Positions 20,707 to 32,299 are shown, numbered from the stretch's first letter. The stretch: DNA of 64,000 nucleotides from Palsa-1392 sp963819975 (GCA_963819975.1 CAWFYE010000002.1:124001-188000), one strand, 5' to 3'. The notes: generated by a model not told the origin, from the letters alone. Program-made: numbers and translations.

Positions 20707-23163
20707 TCATTCTGCGCGGAGCGCGATAATGGGATCGATGCGGGAGGCGCGGCGGGCGGGAATCCAGCAGGCGACGGCGACGGCGGCGCAGAGGACCATT
20801 CCGCCGCCGAGCCAGGCGAGCACGTTTGGCGCCGGCATTTCAGACCAGCGATTTTGCGCGATCTGCACTGTCGCCCAGGTGCAGATGGTTCCGACCAGCA
20901 GCCCGAGCCCGAGCAGGATCGCGCCCTGTTTAGCGACGAGTTGGATCAATTGGGAGGCGGTAGCGCCGAGAGCGCTACGAATGCCGAATTCGCGCTCCCG
21001 GCGCGCCACCTGTAACGAGAGCAATCCATACAGCCCCACCGCTGAGAGGATGAGCCCGAGACCGCTGAAGAGGGAGACGAGAGCGAAAACAAAATGCTCG
21101 GTCGCGTAGGATCGCCGCGCCGCTTCGCCTAGCGACACCATGTCGTAGGCCGCCAGCCGGGAATCGACCTGCGCGAGGGCGGCACGGATCGTCGCCTCCA
21201 TCGGCCCCGTCGTCTTCGTGTGCAGGATGAAGGTCATATCTTCAACCCGACTGCCAACGGGCAGCATCTGAGTGAGTGGTCGCGCAACCATTCCGATCAC
21301 ATCGCCGTCGCGCGGATCGGTCACGACTTTCGTGGTCGCCACCGTTCCGACAACGGTGAGCCAGGGCCGCGTCGCGTCGAGGCGTCCCCATTTCACCCGC
21401 TTTCCGATCGGATTTTGCCCCGGCCAAAAACGGCGCGCGAGATTTTCCGACACGATGCAGACCGGAGGTGAATCAGCCGTATCGGTCTCGAGAAATTCAC
21501 GGCCGCGCAGGAGCGACTGGCCGAGGGTTTGAAAATAACCCGGCATAACGAGGCGGTGGTAGGCCAGGTAATAACCGCGCGGTTCCGGCGGGGTCGCGCC
21601 CTCCGGATTGCAAGTGAGCAAATACCACGGCGCATTCAGCGGCGGCGGCATGGTGACGGTGGCCGCTTCGACACCGGGAAGGGTACGCAGCTTGTTCAAG
21701 GTCGCCTCGATCGACGCTTGTTTGGCCGTCGGATCGGGGAAGAGGCGATCGGAAAACGTGGCGCGAAATGCGATCCGGTTTTTCGTCTCGAAGCCCCACG
21801 GTTCGTTGAGTAATTTTTGGAAATATTGAGTGGCCGTGAGGCTGGCCATGAGAAGCGCGGCCGCAATTGCGAGTTCCACCACCACGAGCGCACCGAGCAA
21901 CCTCCGGCTCCCGCGGTCGAGCGTCGCGCCGCGCGAGCTGGCGCTCATGGCCGTGCGCAGGTCGGTGCGCGAAGCGCGGGCCGCGGGGAGAAAACCAAAC
22001 ACGACGCCAACGAACAACATCACACTGGTGGCGAACCCAAGGACCGGCCAATCCATCCGGGCGGTGGAATCGAACTCGCGCATTGCGCTCCCGGTGACAT
22101 CCGCTCCTTCCGGGCTCATGGCGAAGAGCGCAGGGGTGGCCCAGCCGGCGATGAAAAGAGCGAGGAGGGTGCCGAGAATCGCCAGGAGCATGGCCTGGAC
22201 AAGTTGTTGCCTAACGAGTTGTCCCCGGCTCGCCCCGAGTGCGGCCCGGAGGGCCAATTCGCCTTCCCGTTCCACCACCCGCCCGAAGAGCAGACCAGCG
22301 AAATTAGCCGCCGCGATGAGGAGCGCGCACAAGGCGGCGCCGACGATGACCATGATCTTGGGCCGCAGATTCATGACAAAGCTCTCGCGTAGCGGCGGCA
22401 GATAAACGTCGTGGGGATTGGCGGGGTTCGGCTCCGCTTTATCGACCGCCACACACATGCGGCGCACGGCCGCTTCGGCCTGCTCGATCGTGATCGATGG
22501 CCGGAGCCGCCCCACCGAGTAAAAATGTTGGTCGGGCGAGCCGGCTGTCGGCAGCGCGAGCGGCAACCAGACATTGGCCTGATAGGGATGCCGAAAAGAT
22601 TTTGGCATCACACCCACGACTGTGCGCGGGACGCCGTCGAGCAGGATTCGGTTACCAAGGATATTGGCCTTGCCGCCGAGATGATTCTGCCAAAAATCGT
22701 AGCCGATAATGGCGACGGACGGACCGCCCGGCTGATCTTCTTGCGGGGTAAAGTTTCGTCCGAGCGTCGGCGGCAATCCGAGAACCGTGAAGAAATTTGC
22801 GCTGATCCGCGCGGCCAGAATGTTACGGGCCGGTTCGTTAGCGGTCGCCCCGACAGTTACGCTCGTGCCGGTGCCGAAAGCGATATCCTCGAAAATATCG
22901 CTCCCATATTCGAGCCACTCGCGCACGGTTTGGGTGCTCGGGTTAAGAGTGCTGGCGCGTGCGCCGCTGTCGTTTTCCGCCTGGTAGACTCGCACAAGCC
23001 GGTCGGCGTTCGGGAATGGGAGGGGCCGGAGCAGCGTTCCTTCGACGACTGAAAAGATGGCGGTGTTGGCGCCTATCCCGAGCGCGAGGGTAAGGATCGC
23101 CACTGCGCTGAAACCGGGCGATTTCAGCAGCATCCGGATGGCGTAGCGGAGATCGGTCAGCAT
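20707..23163 (-). CDS. ADOP/MacB-type ABC permease, divergent member (818 aa)
   Basis: Begins MLTDLRYAIRMLLKSPGF with a standard TM1 (LALGIGANTAIF). The first FtsX core differs from all neighbours: LCALLIAAANFAGLLFGRVVEREGELALRAALGAS. PCD1 contains HFYSVGRLRPSITIEQAEAAV. The middle helix is VVVELAIAAALLMASLTATQ, and PCD2 includes WLTVVGTVATTKVV. The last core is ARREREFGIRSALGATASQ with the end RRASRIDPIIALRAE. Several cysteines are unusual for this family here (CNPEG in PCD2, CWIPARR at the C-terminus). Only 4 nt separate it from the next permease, consistent with translational coupling. Confidence 0.92.
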   Translation of the reverse strand: MLTDLRYAIRMLLKSPGFSAVAILTLALGIGANTAIFSVVEGTLLRPLPFPNADRLVRVYQAENDSGARASTLNPSTQTVREWLEYGSDIFEDIAFGTGTSVTVGATANEPARNILAARISANFFTVLGLPPTLGRNFTPQEDQPGGPSVAIIGYDFWQNHLGGKANILGNRILLDGVPRTVVGVMPKSFRHPYQANVWLPLALPTAGSPDQHFYSVGRLRPSITIEQAEAAVRRMCVAVDKAEPNPANPHDVYLPPLRESFVMNLRPKIMVIVGAALCALLIAAANFAGLLFGRVVEREGELALRAALGASRGQLVRQQLVQAMLLAILGTLLALFIAGWATPALFAMSPEGADVTGSAMREFDSTARMDWPVLGFATSVMLFVGVVFGFLPAARASRTDLRTAMSASSRGATLDRGSRRLLGALVVVELAIAAALLMASLTATQYFQKLLNEPWGFETKNRIAFRATFSDRLFPDPTAKQASIEATLNKLRTLPGVEAATVTMPPPLNAPWYLLTCNPEGATPPEPRGYYLAYHRLVMPGYFQTLGQSLLRGREFLETDTADSPPVCIVSENLARRFWPGQNPIGKRVKWGRLDATRPWLTVVGTVATTKVVTDPRDGDVIGMVARPLTQMLPVGSRVEDMTFILHTKTTGPMEATIRAALAQVDSRLAAYDMVSLGEAARRSYATEHFVFALVSLFSGLGLILSAVGLYGLLSLQVARREREFGIRSALGATASQLIQLVAKQGAILLGLGLLVGTICTWATVQIAQNRWSEMPAPNVLAWLGGGMVLCAAVAVACWIPARRASRIDPIIALRAE

Positions 23164-23167
23164 GATT

Positions 23168-25576
23168 TCATTCGGAACGGAGGGCCGAGACGGGATCGGC
23201 TTTGGTAGCGCGAAGAGCGGGAAAAAAGGCGGCGAGCAGGGCGATCGCGCTTAGAACAGAGACGACGAAGGCGAAGACAAGCGGATCGTAGGCCGTCGTG
23301 CGGAAGAGGAGCGATTCCATCAATCGCGCGACCGCGGCCGCGCCGAGGAGTCCAACGATCACGCCCGCGATCGTGAGCCGCGCGCCCTGGCCGACAACCA
23401 GTCGCAAGAGATCGGCCGCCTGCGCACCGAGCGCGATCCGGATGCCAAACTCGCGCGTCCGTTGCGCGACGCTATAGCCGACGAGGCCGTAGATTCCGAT
23501 CCCGGCGAGGAGCAAGGCGAGCAAGGCGAAAAGACTGAAAAGCGTGAGATAAAGTTGCGGCTGGGTCAGCCGCCGCTGCACGAGCGTGCGGACGGGCGCA
23601 ACGTTCGAGACCGTCTGGTCAGGGTTAAAATCCCGCACCGCGCGCTCGACGGTTTGGGTGATCGATTCGACCGGCATGGAGGAACGCACGAGCAAACTCG
23701 CGAAGGCGGTGCCGCGCTGACCTAACGACGCATAGGCCTGGAAAGGCGACTCGGCATCCAGCCCATCGCGCGGCACGTCGCCCACCACGCCGATCACTTC
23801 CAGCACCTCCGGCGCCGCTTGCTGCCGGCTCGACGGCAGGACGAGACGCTTCCCGACGGCGTCTTGGCCCGGGAAAAATTTCTTCGCCGTGGAAGCGCTC
23901 AGGACCACCAACGGCGGCCCATCAAGCTTGTCGTTTTCCGTGAAGGTGCGGCCGGCGAGGAGCGGAATGCGCATCGTCCGGAAATAAGAAGGGCTGACCG
24001 AATCGTAAATCGTCGGCGGCAACTTCGCGTCGTCGTCGGCCGAGCCGTAGATCGAAAACGCCGCCGGAATCCCCCAGGTGAATGGCATCGTCTGGGTGAG
24101 AGCGACCGCTTCCACTCCGGGGACGGCGTTCATCTTCTCGAGCAGACGCTGATAGTAATCGCTTCGCTTCGGCGGGGTGTCGTATTGCGTCGGCGCCAGG
24201 GTTAACACCATGCTGAGGGTGTTCTCGATTTGCATTCCGGGATTGACCCGCATGATGGCGGCGAAACTTTTCCAGACCAATCCCGCGCAAACGAGCAGGA
24301 CCAGGGTGAGGGCGATCTGGGCAACGACGAGCCCGCTGCGCAAACGAACCGATTGCACGCTCGCCGAGCCCTTGCTCCCGTCGCGTAACGAATCGATCGC
24401 GTCGATCCTCGTCGCGCGCCAGGCTGGATAAAGCCCGAAGAGCAATCCGGTCAGCAACGCGATCGCGGCGGTCACGCTGAGCACCGGGAGATTGAGCGCG
24501 ATTTCATCGCTGCGCGGGATCCAGTCGCGCGCCAGGTTCGCGAGCAACAGGTCCAATCCCCAGCTCGCGAGCAGGATGCCGCCGATGCCGCCGCAGGCAA
24601 CGAGGAGAAGAGACTCAGCCAGGTGTTCGCGCGCTATCGCGATGCGGCTGGCGCCGAGAGCGAGCCGAATGGCCACCTCGCGTTGCCGCGTGGAAGCGCG
24701 GACGATTTGCAGGCCGGCGACATTCGCGCAGGTGATGAGGAGAACGAGCAACGCCGCGCCGACGACGAGCCGCAGACCTTGCGCGAAACTCCCGACCACT
24801 CGCTCCCGTAGCGGGATGGCGAGGAAGTTCCATCCCTTGTAAAACTTCGGATCGTTCTGCGCGAAGCGGGCCGCGATCGTGGACAATTCCGCGGTCACCG
24901 TCGGCGGCGGCAAACCGGGCTTCACGCGGCCGATCACACCCCAAAAGCGTGCATTGGCGACGGAGTTTTCGCCGCCTTGATTCGGGAATGGCCGCCAAAG
25001 CTGCGCGTTGTTGAACGGTTCCTTGAAGCTGCGCGGCATGACGCCAATGACCTCATGCGGTTCGTCGTTGAGGGTGATGGTTTCGCCCACGATCTCGCGT
25101 CGGCCGCCGAAGTACTTTTGCCAAAGCGGATAACTGAGAATCACCGTGGGTGTGGCCTTCGCCGCCGCGTCGTCCGGCGCAAAGGTGCGGCCGATGAGCG
25201 GTCGCACGCCGAGGACGTGAAAAAAATCCTGCGTGACGAGGCCGGCGGTGAGCGAGGTCGGCTCATCGACGCCAGTCAGGTTGTCGTAGTTGTACCGACT
25301 GGCCGCGAGGCTTTGGAAGGAGGTGGCCTCTTTCTCCAGCTCGCGAAAACCGGCCGGCGCGAACGCCCGATTCGTTAGGTTCTCGGACAGGTTATCCGAT
25401 TGCAGCGAGACGATCCGATTGGCCTCCGGATAGGGCAGAGGCGCGAGCATGACCGCATGGACGACGGTGAAGATCGCCGTGTTGGCCCCGATCCCGAGGG
25501 CGAGCGTGAGCACGGCTACGGCCATGAACCCGGGAGATTTTCTTAGTTGCCGAAACGCGTAACGGAAAAGATTCAT
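23168..25576 (-). CDS. ADOP/MacB-type ABC permease, full length (802 aa)
   Basis: Starts MNLFRYAFRQLRKSPGF at the ATG at 25576. TM1 is near 17-40. PCD1 includes EVIGVMPRSFKEPFNNAQLW. The core LLITCANVAGLQIVRASTRQRE replaces the usual CANVANL with CANVAGL. The central helix is VAQIALTLVLLVCAGLVWK, and PCD2 contains LEVIGVVGDVPRDGLDAES. The last core is AQRTREFGIRIALGAQAAD, and the protein ends ALRATKADPVSALRSE, with Ala-Asp-Pro-Val replacing the usual Val-Asp-Pro-Met. No frame defects are seen. It lies 4 nt upstream of the 20707-23163 gene and 20 nt downstream of the next one. Confidence 0.92.
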   Translation of the reverse strand: MNLFRYAFRQLRKSPGFMAVAVLTLALGIGANTAIFTVVHAVMLAPLPYPEANRIVSLQSDNLSENLTNRAFAPAGFRELEKEATSFQSLAASRYNYDNLTGVDEPTSLTAGLVTQDFFHVLGVRPLIGRTFAPDDAAAKATPTVILSYPLWQKYFGGRREIVGETITLNDEPHEVIGVMPRSFKEPFNNAQLWRPFPNQGGENSVANARFWGVIGRVKPGLPPPTVTAELSTIAARFAQNDPKFYKGWNFLAIPLRERVVGSFAQGLRLVVGAALLVLLITCANVAGLQIVRASTRQREVAIRLALGASRIAIAREHLAESLLLVACGGIGGILLASWGLDLLLANLARDWIPRSDEIALNLPVLSVTAAIALLTGLLFGLYPAWRATRIDAIDSLRDGSKGSASVQSVRLRSGLVVAQIALTLVLLVCAGLVWKSFAAIMRVNPGMQIENTLSMVLTLAPTQYDTPPKRSDYYQRLLEKMNAVPGVEAVALTQTMPFTWGIPAAFSIYGSADDDAKLPPTIYDSVSPSYFRTMRIPLLAGRTFTENDKLDGPPLVVLSASTAKKFFPGQDAVGKRLVLPSSRQQAAPEVLEVIGVVGDVPRDGLDAESPFQAYASLGQRGTAFASLLVRSSMPVESITQTVERAVRDFNPDQTVSNVAPVRTLVQRRLTQPQLYLTLFSLFALLALLLAGIGIYGLVGYSVAQRTREFGIRIALGAQAADLLRLVVGQGARLTIAGVIVGLLGAAAVARLMESLLFRTTAYDPLVFAFVVSVLSAIALLAAFFPALRATKADPVSALRSE

Positions 25577-25596
25577 CGGTTTCGGCCCGCCATCGT

Positions 25597-28050
25597 TTAT
25601 TCTTCCCGCAACGCGACGAGTGGACTCACCCCGCTGGCACGCTGCGCCGGCACCCAGCAGGCGAGAAGCGCGATTCCACCTAACAACAAGGCGACGCTCC
25701 CGAGCGTCAGCAGGTCGAACGATTTGACATCGAAAAGCAGGCTGTTGAGCAGTCTCGTTAGGGCAAAAGTTGCGCTCACGCCGATGATGACTCCGAGCGC
25801 GGTGAGCCGCATCCCGCCGCCGACGACGAGCCGCAGGACGTCGCCTCTTTGGGCGCCGAGCGCCATCCGGATGCCGATTTCCTGGCGGCGTTGCGCGACC
25901 GAGTAAGCCATCACGCCGTAGATGCCGATCGCGGTCAGGAGCAACGCTACGCCGGCAAAAATGGAAAGAAGCATCGCGTTGAAGCGCGGGCGGGCAAGGG
26001 AGCGCGCGATGTAGTCGTCGAACATCTTCACCCGGGTGAGCGGAACGCCGGGATCGAGCTGGCCGAGCACGCTGCGAATCGAACCAGTGAGCGCGGCGGG
26101 CTGCGAGGTGTTGGTGCGAACAATGAGCGAGAAGATCCCGAGCGGGAACTGCGTCGCCGAGACGTACATCTCGGGCGTGTAGTCCGACCGGAGCGACTGA
26201 TGTTTGACGTTCGTGACAACGCCGATGATTTCCCGCATCGGGCCGTCTTCGTCGGTCAGGGAAATTCCGGGCTGGATGCGTTTGCCGATCGGGTTCTCGT
26301 TAGGGAAAAATTTCTCCGCGAAACGCTGGTTGATGATGATGACTGGCTTGGAATCGAGGCGATCGGAGCGATCGAAGAGCCGGCCCCGGACTAACGACAC
26401 TCCCATGGTACGGAAGTAGTCGCTTCCCGCGACGCGGAGCGGGCTCGTGTCCCGGTTGCCTTCCGGCTTCGGCCGCTCCTGCACGTCGAACGAAGTGGAG
26501 ACACCAGTGCCACTAAGCGGGAGCGGAAAAACGGTGCTCGCGTCACGGACCCCCGGCAGAGCGCGGACGCGGGTCAGAAGTTGATCCTGAAAAAGGGCGA
26601 CCTTCTCCGGTTTCGGATAGGCCGCATCGGAGAGCGTGATGGCGGCGGTGAACAAACGCTCCGGTTGCACACCGGGATTAACCCGGCTGAGGCGGGCGAA
26701 ACTCTGGAGGAGCAATCCGGCTCCGGTGAGAAGCAGGAGGGCGAGCGCGACCTCGAGGACGACGAGCGTGCTGCGCAGGCGGTGGTGACTGCCGCTGCTC
26801 GAGCCGCGTGTGCTGTCGTTCAGCGCGCTGCGGAGATCGAGGCGCGAACTCTGCAATGCGGGAGCGAGGCCAAAGAGAACGCCCGTGCCTAACGAGGCCA
26901 GAAAAGTGAAGGCGAGAACCACGCCGTCGAGATGGATGTCTTTCGCGCGCGGAATGTTTTCCGGGACTAACGAAACCAAAAATTCGGTTCCCCAAACGGC
27001 GAGAAGCAATCCGCAGAAACCGCCGATCGCGGCGAGAAGGACGCTTTCCGTGAGCAATTGCCGGATGATCCGACCGCGGCTGGCGCCGAGAGCGGAGCGG
27101 AGCGCGATTTCTTTTTGTCGGACCGTGGCGCGGGCGAGGAGCAGGTTGGCGACGTTGGCGCTCGCGATTAGCAGCACACAGCCGACCGCGCCGAAGAGAA
27201 CGTAGAGACCGCGCGCGACATCGCCGACCAGGTCTTCGCGCAGTGGCGCGGCACCGGCGCTGAATTTGGTATTCGAGTCCGGATACTGGCGGGCGAGGGC
27301 GGCGGCGATCGTGCGCAGCTCGGCGTCGGCTTGTGCGGCAGTGGCGCCGGCTTTCAGGCGGCCAATCCCTCGCAGGCTGTGACTGCCGCGCTGTTCAGTC
27401 TCCGGTTTAGTCCCGTCCGCGCGGCTCGCATCGATGGCGATGGGGACAAATATTTCGGCCGGGTCGTGGTCGATCGGGAAAGAAAAGTCGGCCGGCACGA
27501 TGCCGATGACAGTGAAAGGCCGGCCGTCGAGCGTGATCAATTTTCCGACGACGGAGCGGTCACCTTTGAAGTGCTGTTCCCAAAAAGCGTGACTGAGAAC
27601 GACCGTCAGGCCAGTCGGACCGCCGCCGGCCTTTTCGTCGCCGCGTTGAAAGGTGCGGCCTAGAATCGGACGCACGCCGAGGACATCAAAGAATTCGCCC
27701 GAGACTTTTTCAGCGAGCAGGCTCTGCGCCGGCCCTTCGCCGGTGAGCGAAAGATTTTCCGGGCGATGAACGGCGAGAGTTTCGAAGCTCCTATTTTGCG
27801 CTCTGAAATCGAAAAAGTCGGGATAACTGACCGCGCCGAAATCGGTTTCACCCGGCGCCCGGTTCTCGATCGAACCCCAGGCGACGAGCTGTTGTGGCTG
27901 CGGGAACGGGAGCGGCTTGAGAAGAACGGCGTTAACGACACTGAAGATGGCGGTGTTGGCGCCGATCCCAATCGCGAGCGCGAGGACAGCGACGACGGTA
28001 AAACGCGGTTCCTTGAAGAGCTGGCGGATGGCAAAGCGAAGGTCGTTCAT
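25597..28050 (-). CDS. ADOP/MacB-type ABC permease, full length (817 aa)
   Basis: The ATG at 28050 (MNDLRFAIRQLFKEPRF) is chosen because it matches the paralogues and lies 22 nt after the stop of the DUF4097 gene; the frame upstream to 28203 only shadows that gene. TM1 is at about 17-39. PCD1 includes VIGIVPADFSFPIDHDPAEIF. The core is LLIASANVANLLLARATVRQKE, with Ser replacing the usual Cys. The central helix is VLEVALALLLLTGAGLLLQ, and PCD2 contains EIIGVVTNVKHQSLRSD. The last core is AQRRQEIGIRMALGAQRGD, and the end AQRASGVSPLVALREE. This is the first of the uninterrupted permease train that follows the DUF4097 gene. Confidence 0.92.
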   Translation of the reverse strand: MNDLRFAIRQLFKEPRFTVVAVLALAIGIGANTAIFSVVNAVLLKPLPFPQPQQLVAWGSIENRAPGETDFGAVSYPDFFDFRAQNRSFETLAVHRPENLSLTGEGPAQSLLAEKVSGEFFDVLGVRPILGRTFQRGDEKAGGGPTGLTVVLSHAFWEQHFKGDRSVVGKLITLDGRPFTVIGIVPADFSFPIDHDPAEIFVPIAIDASRADGTKPETEQRGSHSLRGIGRLKAGATAAQADAELRTIAAALARQYPDSNTKFSAGAAPLREDLVGDVARGLYVLFGAVGCVLLIASANVANLLLARATVRQKEIALRSALGASRGRIIRQLLTESVLLAAIGGFCGLLLAVWGTEFLVSLVPENIPRAKDIHLDGVVLAFTFLASLGTGVLFGLAPALQSSRLDLRSALNDSTRGSSSGSHHRLRSTLVVLEVALALLLLTGAGLLLQSFARLSRVNPGVQPERLFTAAITLSDAAYPKPEKVALFQDQLLTRVRALPGVRDASTVFPLPLSGTGVSTSFDVQERPKPEGNRDTSPLRVAGSDYFRTMGVSLVRGRLFDRSDRLDSKPVIIINQRFAEKFFPNENPIGKRIQPGISLTDEDGPMREIIGVVTNVKHQSLRSDYTPEMYVSATQFPLGIFSLIVRTNTSQPAALTGSIRSVLGQLDPGVPLTRVKMFDDYIARSLARPRFNAMLLSIFAGVALLLTAIGIYGVMAYSVAQRRQEIGIRMALGAQRGDVLRLVVGGGMRLTALGVIIGVSATFALTRLLNSLLFDVKSFDLLTLGSVALLLGGIALLACWVPAQRASGVSPLVALREE

Positions 28051-28072
28051 AAGGCCGATACACCGTGCGTGT

Positions 28073-29095
28073 TCATTGCTGGGCGGTTTCCTTGTCGGCC
28101 GCGACAATTTCGATCGAGCCGGCGCTGCTCCGCAGGACGAGTTTAGTTCCACCGCCGTTGATCGTGCCCTTGAGCGAGTCGTCGTCCCGGCGCACGTTGG
28201 CAATCGGCAGATCGCTCCGGACGCTGCCTGCGCTCGTCTCGGCGTCGATCGTTAGACTCGCATTCGATGGGGTCACGACAGTGATACCGCCACCGGAGGT
28301 TTCGAGGCGCACGTCTCCCGCGACCGGCGAGGGCAGGATGGCGGAAACGGAACCGCCGGAAGTTTCCGCATTCAGTTTTCCGCTGATGTTGCCGAGGCGC
28401 AGTTTGCCGCCGCTGCTTTCGACCTTTGTGTCGCCGACGCGGTTCAGAACCGTGACGTTGCCGCCCGAAGTGTCGACGTTCAGTTTCCCGCGGCCGCCGG
28501 TGACTTCGATCCGGCCCCCGCTCGTGTCGAGATTCGTCGCGCCGTCGCAATCCTTCGCCGTGATATCGCCGCCGCTCGTGTCGCCATGAATGTCGCCGTG
28601 GATCTGACCGAAGTTCAGATCGCCGCCGCTCGTATCAACCTTGATCTCACCGGTCAGACCATTGGCGGAGATGTCGCCGCCGGAGGTGTCGAGATTGACG
28701 TTGAAATTGGCCGGCACTTTGACCGCGTAATGTCCTTCCGAGCGGGTGCGTCCCATCATGTGCCAGAATTGTTTGCCTAACGATTCATGCTGCCGGATAG
28801 CGCGCACGATGACTTTGTCGCCTTCGGTCGTGATTCTGATTGGCACCTCCGCGAAATATTTCTGCTCCTTTTCCTTTGAAGAAGCTTCGATCTTGCGATG
28901 GGCGTCGATCACGACCTTGTCGCCGTCGCCGGGCGTGACGTCGATCGAGCCAAAGTCGACATCAACCACGAGTGTGCCGCCCGCTTTTGCAGGTCGGGTT
29001 TCGTGAATGTTTTCTTCAGTCGCCGCGAACGCCGCGACGGCGGTGAAACTAACGAGTATCAGGGCTGCGAGTAGTGTTTTCATAAAGGAAGTCAT
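28073..29095 (-). CDS. DUF4097-family secreted beta-solenoid protein
   Basis: About 340 residues: a signal peptide (MKTLLAALILVSFTAVAAFA), a short N-terminal region with VDVDFGSIDVTPGDGDKVVI, and then a run of nine repeats built on [DE]-[TS]-S-[GA]-G, e.g. DTSGGDISANG, DTSGGDLNFGQ, ETSGGSVSAI. The repeats are 12-25 residues apart, as in the DUF4097 (putative adhesin) beta-helix family. The ATG at 29095 overlaps the upstream permease stop as ATGA; an ATG at 29083 gives a cleaner signal peptide and is an equally good start. It lies inside the permease block, between the two-ATPase section and the long permease train. In other bacteria DUF4097 genes often neighbour envelope-stress regulators or FtsX-like transporters; a role as a periplasmic or surface accessory here is inference. 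Confidence 0.88.
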   Translation of the reverse strand: MTSFMKTLLAALILVSFTAVAAFAATEENIHETRPAKAGGTLVVDVDFGSIDVTPGDGDKVVIDAHRKIEASSKEKEQKYFAEVPIRITTEGDKVIVRAIRQHESLGKQFWHMMGRTRSEGHYAVKVPANFNVNLDTSGGDISANGLTGEIKVDTSGGDLNFGQIHGDIHGDTSGGDITAKDCDGATNLDTSGGRIEVTGGRGKLNVDTSGGNVTVLNRVGDTKVESSGGKLRLGNISGKLNAETSGGSVSAILPSPVAGDVRLETSGGGITVVTPSNASLTIDAETSAGSVRSDLPIANVRRDDDSLKGTINGGGTKLVLRSSAGSIEIVAADKETAQQ

Positions 29096-31592
29096 TCGTA
29101 GCGGAGGGCGACCATTGGATCGACGCGGGTGGCGCGACGCGCGGGCAGGAAACAGGACAAGGCGGCGACGAAGGTGAGCAATCCGGCGACCGCAAAATAG
29201 ATCGTCGGATCGAGCGGATTGACCTTGAAAAGAATGTTCTTGAGCGCCTCCGCGGCGACCACGCCAAGGAGCAACGCGACGCCACCGGCGCCGAGGAGCA
29301 GCCCGATCGCGAGTTGCCATGCGCCCTGGGTCATCACCATGCGCAAAATGCGAATCGCATCCGCTCCCAGCGCCATCCGAATGCCGAACTCCTGTGTGCG
29401 CTGAGTGACCGAGAAGCTCATCACCCCGTAGAGGCCGACACCGGCAAGGATGAACGCGACAACGCCGAAGATCGTGAAGAGCGTCGCGATGACGCGACTG
29501 CCGGAGAGGATGTCGTTGTGAAATTGCGCGGGCGTGCCGGGGAAATAGATCGGGAGATTTGAGTCAAGTGCAGCCACGGCTTTGCTCAGGACTGGCCCGA
29601 GCGTGTCGGCGCGCACGCCGGCACGTGGCCTAACGAGCACAGTGGCGAACTGCGTGGCAGGCGATGCGCCGAGGAGCGGCATGTAGAACCCACCCGCCTC
29701 CGTTTCCTGATCGAACGGTCCCTGCATCAAGGTATCGGGCACAACGCCGACGATCGTGCGCCACGGCTGTTCTTTGCCGGGATTGAAGATGCGCACTCGA
29801 TGTCCGAGCGCGCTCTGCTGACCCCAATGCTTGCGGGCGAAGCTTGCATTCACGATCGCGACCGGCTGCTTTGAATCGGAGTCGTCGATCGTGAAATCGC
29901 GGCCTTCGAGAATCTTCAGACCGAGGGTGGTGAAATAGCCGTCGGAGACGGACTCGAAATTCCCGCGCGGACGGTCGCGATCGGTCTGATAACTTTGGCC
30001 ATCCACCTCATATTGTCCGCCCCCCGCGAAGGTCATGCGAAAGCGATCGGTCATGGCTGCGGCTTCGAACTGCGAATTGGCGCGCAAGGCGCGAACCGCG
30101 CGGGTGAAAAATTGGCGGCGTGAATCTTCGCTCGGATAAGTGCCTTCCATCAACGCGAGACGGGCGGCATAGAGCCCATTCTCGTCGTAGCCGTAATCGA
30201 GCTTCGTCTGGTTGCGGATCGATTTGATCTGTAAGGCGGCGGCGATAAGGAGCGCGGCGGTCAGCGCAATCTGGCCAACGACCAGCGCACGTGTGATGAC
30301 GTTGACGAGCCGGCTGCTGTTGCCGCGGCCGCCTTCCTTCATGACCTCCGCCGGGTTACCGCGAGAGCTGAGAAATGCCGGGAGCAAACCGGAGACGACC
30401 GTCGCGACCAGGGTGATCGCGAGAGTGAAGAGAAGGACGCGCCCGTCGATCGTGAAACGCCACCAGTAAGGCGGCGGGAACGGCGCGGCCTGCACTACTT
30501 TGTCAAACATGTCGACGCCCCAATAGGCGAGGAGCGAGCCACCAATCGCGCCGAAGAAGGCGACGACCAGGCTTTCAGTGAGCATTTGCCTGACGAGTCG
30601 CCCACGCGTCGCGCCAAGCGCTCCGCGAATCGCAAGTTCTTTCGCTCGCAAGGCGGCGCGGCCGAACTGCATGTTCATCACGTTCAGGCACGCGATCAGC
30701 AAAACGAGGATGACTGCGCCGAGCATCGCCCAGACGATTTGGCGCAGTTGCACGCCAGTGAAGGCATTGATCAGGGGCGTCACGCTGGCCGAGGTGAAAT
30801 TTTGATTCGTCTTCGGATTATCTGCCGCAATGTTGCGTGCGATCGTGATCATCTCCGCGTTTGCCTGATCGAGCGTAACGCCCGGTTTGAGCCGGCCCAT
30901 CACCGCAGGCGCGCGATTATTCGCACCGAGGAAAAGCTCGCCGCGTGGGGTAAGCGGCCACTCGTTGTAAAGCGGTGTCCAAAGTTCCTCCGAAATCGGG
31001 AACTTAAATCCGCGCGGCATGACGCCGATGATGGTGGCCGCCTTGCCGTTAATCGTGACGTTCTGGCCGACGATCTTCGGGTCGGCATTGAAATCGCGGC
31101 GCCAGATTTCGTCGCCGAGAATCGCGGTTTTCGGTGCGCCCGGCTTGTTATCCTCGGCGTTGAAATCGCGGCCGAGCACCGGCGAGACGCCAAGGATTTT
31201 GAACATCTCGTCCGTGACATACGCGCCCGTATAACGCTGCGGATTTTTTTTGTAAGTGAGGTTGATGGTCGAGCCGTTGAGATAGCCAGCCATCATGGCG
31301 AACGAATGCTGCGCCGCCTTCATGTCCTCGTAATCCTGCGCGGCCGGGATGTTGCCGTTGCCGAAGTTATTGTTCTGGTCGCTCGCTTTGGGATCGATCA
31401 ACCCGACGCTGACCAGCTGCTCCGGATGCGGAAACGAGAACCCGCGGAGCACGATCGCGTTGACGACCGTAAACTGCGTCATCGCGCCGCCGATGCCGAG
31501 CGTGAGAACCAGAGTGGCGAGAAGACAAAAAACTTTGTCCTTTATGAGGACGCGGAGCCCGACGCGGATGTCCTGACGAAACGATTCGAGAA

Positions 31593-31596
<4 letters not shown>
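29092..31596 (-). CDS. MacB/ADOP-type ABC permease (834 aa)
   Basis: A duplicated permease whose N-terminus departs from the array consensus: MILESFRQDIRVGLRVLIKD, with TM1 LVLTLGIGGAMTQFTVVNAI. The first core is LLIACLNVMNMQFGRAALRAKELAIRGALGATRGRLVRQ. PCD1 carries the block ATIIGVMPRGFKFPISEELW. The central helix is VGQIALTAALLIAAALQIK, and PCD2 includes TIVGVVPDTLMQGPFDQE. The C-terminal core is TQRTQEFGIRMALGAD, with the end RRATRVDPMVALRYE. Its ATG overlaps the stop of the upstream ATPase gene by 4 nt (ATGA), so the two are probably translationally coupled. That makes it the natural partner of the 31593-32294 ATPase. Confidence 0.92.
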
Positions 31597-32294
<698 letters not shown>

Positions 32295-32299
32295 ATTAG

